From the IMG/VR virus record IMGVR_UViG_3300017719_000303, positions 1 through 20,182 of that record: 20,182 bases of DNA; one strand, written 5' to 3'. Positions within the stretch are counted from its first letter, which is position 1, and each line of letters starts with the position of its first letter. The notes beneath the pieces are model-generated. The model worked only from the letters and a program-made list of their open reading frames with translations, had not been told where the DNA came from and did no database searches. The translations under genes were made by a program, and so were the position numbers. This document shows, piece after piece, positions 7,611-14,379 of the stretch. This DNA comes from a virus.

Positions 7611-8674
7611 TGAAAATTGCAATATTAAATGATACACACTTCGGTGTTCGTAATGATAGCGAAGCATTTAGAAAATATCAATTAAGATTTTATAACGAAA
7701 TCTTTTTTCCTTACCTAGAAAAAAACAATATTAAAACACTAATACATTTAGGCGATGTTGTTGATAGAAGAAAATTTATTAACTTTCAAACTGCCTCTAT
7801 TTACAGACAACAATTCTGGGACAGATTATATAAAGAAAAGATTGATACACATATAATCATAGGTAACCATGATACCTATTTTAAAAATACAAATGAGGTA
7901 AATGCTATAGAAAATTTATATACAAGTTTTGATGGTGTTAATGAACCATTTATATACACTAAACCTAAAGTCGTAGATTTTGATGGCACTTCTATATTAT
8001 TAATGCCTTGGATATGTGATGATACTAAAGAAGAATCTATACAGATGTTGAATACAGCAAAGGCAGATTTATGTTTTGGTCATTTAGAGATTAAAGGTAT
8101 AGAAATGCAGAATGGTGTAATCAATGAGTTTGGTAATGATAAGGCAGACTTCAAAAGATTTGATAGAGTAATTTCAGGTCACTTTCACAAACATACAGAT
8201 GATGGTCAGATATTTTATTGTGGTGCTCAATATGAGATGACATGGTCAGATTACCAAGACCCTAAAGGTTTTCATATCTTTGATACAGAAACAAGAGAGA
8301 TTGAAAGAATATGGAATCCTCTAACTATTCATAAAAAAATAATATATGATGACAAGAAAAAAGATTACATAAACTATGATATACAACCTTATCATAATCA
8401 CTTTATAAAATTAATAGTCTTAAATAAGACAGATGATAACCAATTTGACAAATTTGTTGAAAGGTTGTATAATGAGATAACGGTACATGATTTAAATATT
8501 ATAGAAGATTACTCTGATATAAAAGCAAGTGTAAGAGATGACATAGTTGAAATGGGTGAGGATACTGTCACATTCCTAAATAACTATGTAGATCAACTTG
8601 AAACAGATGTAAATAAAACTAAACTAAAAGAGTATTTAAAATCATTTTACATAGAAGCAAACGACAATGCCTAA
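7610..8674 (+). CDS. 47: gp47 recombination nuclease subunit (SbcD/Mre11-like)
   Basis: A 354-residue protein (T4 gp47 is 339). Metallophosphoesterase motifs are complete: D8-x-H10 (NDTHFG), G48-D49-VVD (GDVVDRR), G85-N86-H87-D88 (GNHDTY), FGHLEIKG and G190-H191-F-H193 (GHFHKH). With gp46 it forms the Mre11/Rad50-type complex that resects DNA ends for recombination-dependent replication and breaks down host DNA. It is separated from gp46 by one oxygenase-like gene, with which it overlaps by eight bases. Confidence 0.95.
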   Translation: MKIAILNDTHFGVRNDSEAFRKYQLRFYNEIFFPYLEKNNIKTLIHLGDVVDRRKFINFQTASIYRQQFWDRLYKEKIDTHIIIGNHDTYFKNTNEVNAIENLYTSFDGVNEPFIYTKPKVVDFDGTSILLMPWICDDTKEESIQMLNTAKADLCFGHLEIKGIEMQNGVINEFGNDKADFKRFDRVISGHFHKHTDDGQIFYCGAQYEMTWSDYQDPKGFHIFDTETREIERIWNPLTIHKKIIYDDKKKDYINYDIQPYHNHFIKLIVLNKTDDNQFDKFVERLYNEITVHDLNIIEDYSDIKASVRDDIVEMGEDTVTFLNNYVDQLETDVNKTKLKEYLKSFYIEANDNA

Positions 8675-9275
8675 ACCTAAACCAAGTAAAAAAATTATCA
8701 GACAAGAAAATCTATGGCCTACGCCATATTGGTATACACAACTATGGGATTTTATGAGAAGTGAAACTAGAGTTACCTTCAATGATGATTTTACAGGTTA
8801 TATTCTAAATGAAGAACAAAATAATAAGTCTGTTAGAAAATCAAACAGAGGTGGTTGGCAAAGTCATTCAACAAACGCTACAGATGAAAATTATAAACCA
8901 CTAGTAGATGAGATTATGGAGTTTGTAAAACATTTAAATTTAGATGTTAAAGATATGCAAATAGCACAACTATGGGCAAATGTAAATAGAAAAAATGATT
9001 ATAATATAATACATCAACATGGACAATACAGTCTATCAGGAACTTATTATGTTAAGGTACCTGAAGATTCTGGTCGTATCGTGTTTAGAGATCCAAGACC
9101 TGGTGCAATGGGCAATAATTTTTTAGTGAGTAATTTTGATAAAGGTGAGTTTAAAAAATTAAGTATAATGGAAGGACTACTTGCGATATGGCCTTCGTAC
9201 CTAGATCATCTTGTAGAACCAAGTAATACAGACGAGGAGAGAATATCAATTAGTTTTGATATAATTTGTAGATGA
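8667..9275 (+). CDS. 2OG-Fe(II) oxygenase-like protein (PF13759 type), HxH
   Basis: A 202-residue protein. The N-terminus has the family phrase NLWPTPYWYT. The core has 'NIIHQHGQYSLSGTYYVKVP' with His116-Gln-His118, SGRIVFRDPRPGAM, 'LAIWPSYLDHLVEPS' with His181, and Arg192 in ERISISFD. This is the full pattern of the family, with HxH where other dioxygenases have HxD. It lies between gp47 and gp46 and overlaps both (eight and four bases), so the three are translated together. Its substrate is unknown; co-translation hints at work on DNA ends or on a partner of the nuclease but does not show it. Confidence 0.75.
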   Translation: MPKPKPSKKIIRQENLWPTPYWYTQLWDFMRSETRVTFNDDFTGYILNEEQNNKSVRKSNRGGWQSHSTNATDENYKPLVDEIMEFVKHLNLDVKDMQIAQLWANVNRKNDYNIIHQHGQYSLSGTYYVKVPEDSGRIVFRDPRPGAMGNNFLVSNFDKGEFKKLSIMEGLLAIWPSYLDHLVEPSNTDEERISISFDIICR

Positions 9276-10981
9276 TATATTTTAAGAAGTTAAGATGGAA
9301 GAATTTTTTATCTACTGGTAATCAGTTTATAGAAGTTGACCTGGCAAAGTCACCATCAACATTAATCATAGGTTCTAACGGCTCAGGTAAATCTACTTTA
9401 CTTGACGCATTATGTTTTTCTCTATTTAACAGACCATTTAGAACTATTAAGAAAGAGCAATTAGTAAACACAATCAATAATGCTGATTGTGAGATACAGG
9501 TTGATTTTGAAACAAATGGTAAACAGTATAGAATTATTAGAGGTATCAAACCTAATTTATTTGAGATTTATTGTAATGATGTATTGATAAACCAAGACGC
9601 CTCAAATGTAGATTATCAAAACATGTTAGAACAGAATATTTTAAAATGCAATTATCGTGCTTTCTGTCAAGTAGTAATATTAGGGTCATCATCATACGAG
9701 CCATTTATGCACCTACGAGCAAGATACAGACGAGAGGTTGTAGAGGAAATATTAGACATAAGAGTTTTTAGTCATATGGATTTATTGTTAAGACACAAAC
9801 AAGCTGAACTATCTAAAAATATTGTAGATGTTAGGCATAGATATGATTTGATGTCAGAGAAATATCAATTACAGAAAGACCATTTTGAACACATACAAAA
9901 TAGAGATAACACAGACATAGAAGATCGAAGATCACAACTAAAAGAAAATGATAAAAGTAATTATGAGTACAATCAAAAATTACAATTGTTAAATGAGAAG
10001 ATTATATCAACAAAGGCAGAGATATGGGGCGGTGATAAGTTTACAAGAAAGTCTGCTGACCTTTCTAAACTAGAGGCAAAGATAGAAACTAATTTATCTA
10101 ATCATAAAAAGACTTTAGAATTTTTTAAGAATAATGATACTTGTAATACATGTACACAACCCATAGATAAAGCATTTAAACAAAGTAAAATATCAAGTGA
10201 AGAAAGTAAAATATCAGAGTTAGAAGCAGGCCTGACAAACCTATCAACAGAGATAATCAAAACACAGGATAAGATAACTGAATATAAAGCAGTAGAAAAA
10301 AGATTAAATGATTTAGATATATCTGTTGCAAAGGTTAACACCTCTATTTCAGAAATCAATAGACACTCAAATAGACTTGATATTGAGATACAGAAACTAC
10401 AATCAGAAAAAGAAAACACAGGTAAGGTTGCACATGAATTAGACCAATTGAACGAGGACCTAAAACAAATAAATGTTGACAAAGAAAAAGTTATAGAAGA
10501 AAAAAAATACATTGATATTGCTAGAGAGATATTAAATGATACAGGTGTCAAGGCAAAGATAATTAAAAAGTATCTGCCTATAATGAATAACTTAATTAAT
10601 AAATATCTACAATCTATGGACTTCTTTGTTAACTTTCATTTAGATGAGGAGTTTAACGAAACAATTAAGAGTAGATTTAGAGATACGTTTGTTTATAATA
10701 GTTTTAGTGAAGGTGAAAAATTAAGAATAGACCTTGCATTATTATTTACATGGCGAACAATCGCTAAGATGAAAAATAGTACAAATACAAATTTATTAAT
10801 ACTTGACGAGATATTTGATAGTAGTTTAGATGGTTCAGGTACCGAAGACTTCTTTAAAATATTAAAGTCATTGACAAGTGAAAATACATTTATTATATCT
10901 CACAAAGGCGATATATTATTTGATAAGTTTACTAATATAATAAAATTTGAGAAATATAAAAACTTTACGAGGTTAGCATAA
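9272..10981 (+). CDS. 46: gp46 recombination nuclease ATPase (SbcC/Rad50-like)
   Basis: A 569-residue protein (T4 gp46 is 560). N-terminal Walker A GSNGSGKST (34-42), then 'LCFSLFNRPF', a Q-loop region, a long coiled coil (about 180-430) with the zinc hook C291-x-x-C294 in its middle, and the C-terminal lobe with signature FSEGEKLRIDLALLF (478-492) and Walker B 'LLILDEIFDSSLD' (D512-E513). It is the ATPase and tether of the gp46/gp47 complex. The start overlaps the previous stop (ATGA). The gene ends in TAATG, shared with the deformylase start. Confidence 0.95.
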   Translation: MIYFKKLRWKNFLSTGNQFIEVDLAKSPSTLIIGSNGSGKSTLLDALCFSLFNRPFRTIKKEQLVNTINNADCEIQVDFETNGKQYRIIRGIKPNLFEIYCNDVLINQDASNVDYQNMLEQNILKCNYRAFCQVVILGSSSYEPFMHLRARYRREVVEEILDIRVFSHMDLLLRHKQAELSKNIVDVRHRYDLMSEKYQLQKDHFEHIQNRDNTDIEDRRSQLKENDKSNYEYNQKLQLLNEKIISTKAEIWGGDKFTRKSADLSKLEAKIETNLSNHKKTLEFFKNNDTCNTCTQPIDKAFKQSKISSEESKISELEAGLTNLSTEIIKTQDKITEYKAVEKRLNDLDISVAKVNTSISEINRHSNRLDIEIQKLQSEKENTGKVAHELDQLNEDLKQINVDKEKVIEEKKYIDIAREILNDTGVKAKIIKKYLPIMNNLINKYLQSMDFFVNFHLDEEFNETIKSRFRDTFVYNSFSEGEKLRIDLALLFTWRTIAKMKNSTNTNLLILDEIFDSSLDGSGTEDFFKILKSLTSENTFIISHKGDILFDKFTNIIKFEKYKNFTRLA

Positions 10982-11469
10982 TGATATATAAATTATTACC
11001 ACCAAACGATCCAAGAGTATTATCATCAATAGCAGAATTTGATATTGAAAGATTCAAAGATGAAGAAAAGATAGAACTAAAAGAATTTGTAGATAATATG
11101 TTTGAGACCATGAAACAATATGGTGGTATAGGATTGTCTGCTAATCAAGTAGGTAAACCATATAGAATGTTTGTTATGGGTGATCACCTAAATATACAAA
11201 AGAATAAGAAGTGGGTTTGTATTAATCCTAAAATTACAAATGTCACTAAAGAGTTGATAAGATATAAAGAAGGTTGTCTAACTTTTCCTTTCTTATTTTT
11301 AGATATAGAAAGACCACAAGATATATCGGTTGAGTACCTAGATGAAAATTTAGAAAAAAAAGAAGAACATATGTCAGGTATTGTGGCAAGATGTTTTCAA
11401 CATGAATTTGACCATATGCAAGGCATAGTATTTACAGAGCATGTCAGTAAATTAAAACTAGAGATGTAA
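10981..11469 (+). CDS. def: Peptide deformylase
   Basis: A 162-residue protein of full family length. The three motifs are present: GGIGLSANQVG (48-58, catalytic Gln56), EGCLTFP (97-103, metal Cys99) and QHEFDHMQG (metal His141 and His145, catalytic Glu142). It removes the formyl group from nascent chains. Deformylases are common in marine phages, usually explained as maintaining or speeding maturation of rapidly made proteins. The EGCLTFP form (T in place of the more usual S) is typical of phage and organelle-like versions. A GAGG site precedes the ATG. The start shares one base with the gp46 stop. Confidence 0.93.
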   Translation: MIYKLLPPNDPRVLSSIAEFDIERFKDEEKIELKEFVDNMFETMKQYGGIGLSANQVGKPYRMFVMGDHLNIQKNKKWVCINPKITNVTKELIRYKEGCLTFPFLFLDIERPQDISVEYLDENLEKKEEHMSGIVARCFQHEFDHMQGIVFTEHVSKLKLEM

Positions 11470-11510
11470 ATAAAAAAAAGAAATAAAGAAATTAAAAAGG
11501 CACAAAAAAG

Positions 11511-12137
11511 ATGGCAATCCTCACAGAATTAGATTTACCACAATATAAACAGAGTTTAAGAAAGTGTGTAGCGTTTTTAAATAACATTGAATATTCACCT
11601 GTAAAAACAAAATACAACGCAAAGGGTGATTGGGATGCTATATCAATTAGAGGATATAGTGATGATGTAGGCAACATTTTAAAACCTGGTGTTTTAAAAA
11701 GTAATGTAGAACCATCTCATTTAAGATGGACACATCTATATGAAGAACCTGATTGTTTACCTATAAAAGAAATACTATCACATATACCTGCTGAGTTTGA
11801 AAGAGTAAGAGTTATGAGATTAAAAGCAGGTACAACTATAAAAAAACATACAGACAAAATAGATAAAGAAATTAAGAATAAGAATATTATTAGAATACAC
11901 ATACCATTAAAGACAAGTTTAAATGTTCACTTCTACCTATGGGAAGGTAAGGAACAACATCACTATAATTTAGAAACAGGAAAATATTATTATACAGACG
12001 TTTCAAAACCACATGCTGTTCACAATAAAGCAGATTTTGATAGATTACATCTTGTGGTTGATTGTTATAATAACCCTAAAATAAAAAGTTTATTAGATGA
12101 TGATAGATTAAATACAATGGTAGGCGTAGATATATGA
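11511..12137 (+). CDS. Aspartyl/asparaginyl beta-hydroxylase-like oxygenase
   Basis: A 208-residue protein. The core reads 'RVMRLKAGTTIKKHTDKID', with His113-x-Asp115, then IIRIHIPLKTSLNVHFYLWEG and YTDVSKPHAVHNKADFDRLHLVVD, where His168 and Arg178 stand ten residues apart. The order matches the Asp/Asn beta-hydroxylase branch of the 2-oxoglutarate oxygenases (family PF05118-like). The N-terminal 90 residues contain 'GDWDAISIRGYSDD', seen in related phage proteins. It follows a 41-base A-rich stretch (11470-11510) with AAGG before the ATG. Substrate unknown; this branch usually acts on proteins. Confidence 0.75.
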   Translation: MAILTELDLPQYKQSLRKCVAFLNNIEYSPVKTKYNAKGDWDAISIRGYSDDVGNILKPGVLKSNVEPSHLRWTHLYEEPDCLPIKEILSHIPAEFERVRVMRLKAGTTIKKHTDKIDKEIKNKNIIRIHIPLKTSLNVHFYLWEGKEQHHYNLETGKYYYTDVSKPHAVHNKADFDRLHLVVDCYNNPKIKSLLDDDRLNTMVGVDI

Positions 12138-12247
12138 GTTTTTTAGTATGGCACATGCTTGCGATATTGACAATTATGATAATATCGTTTATAATAGGTT
12201 ATAGTGTAGGTGAAAAAAATGTTAATAGCAAAAGAAGAAGATTTTGA
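12134..12247 (+). CDS. 37-residue membrane peptide
   Basis: The ATG at 12134 overlaps the previous stop (ATGA). It encodes Met-Ser-Phe-Leu-Val-Trp, then a continuous hydrophobic stretch (about residues 3-25: LVWHMLAILTIMIISFIIGY) and a basic tail ending KRRRF. This is one transmembrane helix with positive charges at the C-terminal end, so the C-terminus is likely cytoplasmic. The last 29 bases overlap the next gene. The stop-start overlap and clean helix suggest a real gene, but its length is too small for a firm call; no function is recognised. Confidence 0.45.
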   Translation: MSFLVWHMLAILTIMIISFIIGYSVGEKNVNSKRRRF

Positions 12248-12644
12248 ACAAGTAAAAACCATATTTTATAAACATAAGAAATGGTTTCCCCATGTAAGAA
12301 CTGATTACATGAGGCGTATGATTGCAAAACAACAATTAATTTTAGAAGAAGGTATATTGATTACCTTTCATCACGCTAAAAGAAAACAAACTATTGGCGA
12401 TGTTCATGTGAAAAAAGGCGATACTGTATTACATCAAATTGCAAATGATGACCCAGGTAGTGGTAATGCAAAAGTAATATTACAGAATTTTTTTGAGTGG
12501 TGTCCTAGAGATGTATTCTTATCAGTAAGATCAGACAACACAAAGGCATGTAGTTTCTATGAACAGATAGGAATGAAACTAGTAGGAGAAACTAGTTGGG
12601 CAAGAGGTACTTTACCAGGCAAGGTTTATGCAAAAAGAAAGTAA
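12219..12644 (+). CDS. GNAT-family acetyltransferase
   Basis: A 141-residue protein with the start taken as ATG 12219 (AGGTG at 12208-12212 upstream); GTG 12210 in frame is an alternative. The pattern is GNAT-like: a short N-terminal helix (DFEQVKTIFYKHKKWF), strands (ILEEGILITF), then GSGNAKVILQNFFEW (the acetyl-CoA binding region, with a degenerate Q/RxxGxG loop 'DDPGSGNAK'), and the terminal V-RSDNTKACSFYEQIGMKLVGE motif, which is very typical of the family (N..A..FYE..GF). It probably acetylates an amine on an unknown target. Confidence 0.7.
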   Translation: MLIAKEEDFEQVKTIFYKHKKWFPHVRTDYMRRMIAKQQLILEEGILITFHHAKRKQTIGDVHVKKGDTVLHQIANDDPGSGNAKVILQNFFEWCPRDVFLSVRSDNTKACSFYEQIGMKLVGETSWARGTLPGKVYAKRK

Positions 12645-13182
12645 TATATCATTTCACTCATTAAATAGTTTTTATATGATAACGACATTAGAAAAATTTA
12701 GTTTCTTTAATAGAAAGTTATTAGAACACTTTGATAAAATGCCTAACCTTAGTTTTGCTAATGTGACAAAAACTGATTGGTCTATGAGTAAAGAAGAGTC
12801 AGATAAGAAAACATACATCAAACCTTTTTTTAAAAAGATCACTCCTTACTATAATAAGATTGCAAAACAATTAGGTAAAAAAAGGTGGGGATGGAGAGCA
12901 GGCAATATCTGGTTTCAACAATATAATGAAAAGAGTGATCATCACTGGCACAATCACTGGTATGCTAATTGGACTAATGTATATTATGTTGAACTGCCTG
13001 ATAGATCATTAACAACACAATTATATGATACATTGAGAAAAAAAATTATAAATGTAAAATTAAGAGAGGGACAGTTATTAACTTTTCCCGCTCATGTAAT
13101 GCACAGGTCACCTGTAAATAAATCTAAAGAAAGAAAAACTGTTATATCGTTTAATACTAATATAAACATGGAGACAAAATGA
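12628..13182 (+). CDS. 2OG-Fe(II) oxygenase-like protein, HxH subfamily
   Basis: A 184-residue protein from ATG 12628 (AAGG three bases upstream, 17-base overlap); ATG 12676 (MITTLEKFSFF) is an equally plausible start giving 168 residues. With 12628 numbering the core is HHWHNHWYANWTNVYYVELP (His108-Asn-His110), then 'GQLLTFPAHVMHRSPVNKS' with His156/His159, and Arg169 in ERKTVISFN. The W-H-x-H, NVYYV, TFP...H, R pattern matches the genes at 6444 and 8667. The gene ends four bases into the methyltransferase gene (ATGA overlap). Confidence 0.65.
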   Translation: MQKESNISFHSLNSFYMITTLEKFSFFNRKLLEHFDKMPNLSFANVTKTDWSMSKEESDKKTYIKPFFKKITPYYNKIAKQLGKKRWGWRAGNIWFQQYNEKSDHHWHNHWYANWTNVYYVELPDRSLTTQLYDTLRKKIINVKLREGQLLTFPAHVMHRSPVNKSKERKTVISFNTNINMETK

Positions 13183-14258
13183 CAAACGCAATAGAGGTAG
13201 TTAGAGATTGGAAAGACAATAAAGGTTTTCCATACTATCCTGAAGATAGAAAATGGCGTAATGATGAATTTGCAAAACTAACATCTTTCAACAGAGATAC
13301 ATTATTAGATAGACAACATAAAATTATAGGTCAATCAACACATGGTTTATCACTTGCATGGTCTTATATGCACCACGCATGGTCAATCAAATGTGGCACT
13401 ATGAAGACGCCTATGGAGATATGGGAAGATGAAACACATTTAGAAAAAGGTATCAATAAGATATTGACAGGCACTTTCTTTACAAAGAGAGAAGCACATA
13501 AGATAACAAAATCAGATATGAGGGCAATGTTAAGAAGATACTCTGGCTCACAAATGGTATCTAATTTTAGACCTACAGCAGCTGCGACTCTATATGATAT
13601 ATTTGTAGAAAAAGATAGTCCACTAGAGGGTACTGAAGCAGGTACAGTTTGGGATCCTAGTATGGGTTATGGTGGTCGTTTAATGGGTGCAATTGCAGCT
13701 GGTGTTAATTACATAGGCACAGACCCATGTGTTCCTACATATGCAGGTTTAGAAAAAATTAGAGATGAATATGGCCATGATCATAAATCATATACACTAT
13801 TAAGACAAGGTTCAGAAACTTACATACCTGAAGACAATAGTTTAGATTTTGTATTTACTAGTCCACCTTATCTAGGACACGAACAATACGGTGATGAACC
13901 TGAACAATCATATAACAAGTTTAAAGTACAAGATGAATGGCGAAATGGTTTCTTATTACAGACTATTAAGAACGCCTATAAGGGATTGAAACCTGGTAAA
14001 TATGCAGGCTTCAATGTAGCAAATGTAAAATCATATAAGACCTTCGAAGAAGATACCTACGATTGTATGGTTGAGGCAGGATTTAAAGATATACAGATAT
14101 GGTGGTTATCTTTATCAACTCAACAAGGAACAAAGGTACAATCTACACTAGAAGGCACAGAAACAGAAAAGAAACAATCTCAAAACTACATAGGGCGATT
14201 CGCAAGGCCAGATGTTGCAGGTAGAAAATACGAACCAATATTCATTGGAATCAAGTAA
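13179..14258 (+). CDS. DNA amino-methyltransferase (N6-adenine or N4-cytosine)
   Basis: A 359-residue protein. AdoMet-binding motif I is DPSMGYGGRL (159-168), followed by GTDPCVPTY, where the acidic residue after the second strand is expected, and the catalytic motif IV TSPPYLG (227-233), in which S/D/N-P-P-Y defines amino-group methyltransferases. The N-terminal 120 residues (AWSYMHHAWSIKCG, LRRYSGSQMVSNFRPTAAATLYD) probably include the target-recognition part. No restriction nuclease gene is nearby, so it is an orphan modification enzyme; protecting phage DNA or altering its expression are possible roles. TSPPY alone does not tell adenine from cytosine. Confidence 0.8.
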   Translation: MTNAIEVVRDWKDNKGFPYYPEDRKWRNDEFAKLTSFNRDTLLDRQHKIIGQSTHGLSLAWSYMHHAWSIKCGTMKTPMEIWEDETHLEKGINKILTGTFFTKREAHKITKSDMRAMLRRYSGSQMVSNFRPTAAATLYDIFVEKDSPLEGTEAGTVWDPSMGYGGRLMGAIAAGVNYIGTDPCVPTYAGLEKIRDEYGHDHKSYTLLRQGSETYIPEDNSLDFVFTSPPYLGHEQYGDEPEQSYNKFKVQDEWRNGFLLQTIKNAYKGLKPGKYAGFNVANVKSYKTFEEDTYDCMVEAGFKDIQIWWLSLSTQQGTKVQSTLEGTETEKKQSQNYIGRFARPDVAGRKYEPIFIGIK

Positions 14259-14320
14259 ATACCGACTCGTTCTTGTTTTGTTCTCATAGCGCAACCTGAC
14301 GCAGTTTAAATAACCTATAT

Positions 14321-14377
14321 TTGACGTACCATTTAGTGCTTGTTTAATATACCGTAATAGTGTAGCATAAGTGTATA
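14321..14377 (+). promoter_or_regulatory. Promoter region of the CobT-like gene
   Basis: The 121-base gap 14259-14379 holds TTGTTT (14340-14345), 17 bases, TAGCAT (14363-14368), embedded in the 22-base element (14356-14377) that is repeated before the CobS-like gene. A second pair, TTGACG (14321-14326) and TAATAT (14345-14350), 18 bases apart, offers an alternative start. Confidence 0.45.
14356..14377 (+). repeat. 22-base promoter-like element, copy 1
   Basis: The element starts AATAGTGTAGCATA and ends TGTATA. It matches positions 16557-16578 at 20 of 22 bases. It ends two bases before the ATG at 14380. Confidence 0.6.
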
Positions 14378-14379
14378 TT

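Noticed and set aside
10102-10551. A long reverse-strand frame (149 codons) in the gp46 coiled-coil region
   Set aside because: It is a shadow of the Glu/Lys-rich coiled coil read on the other strand, giving a Ser/Leu-rich product without domains. gp46 is certain here.
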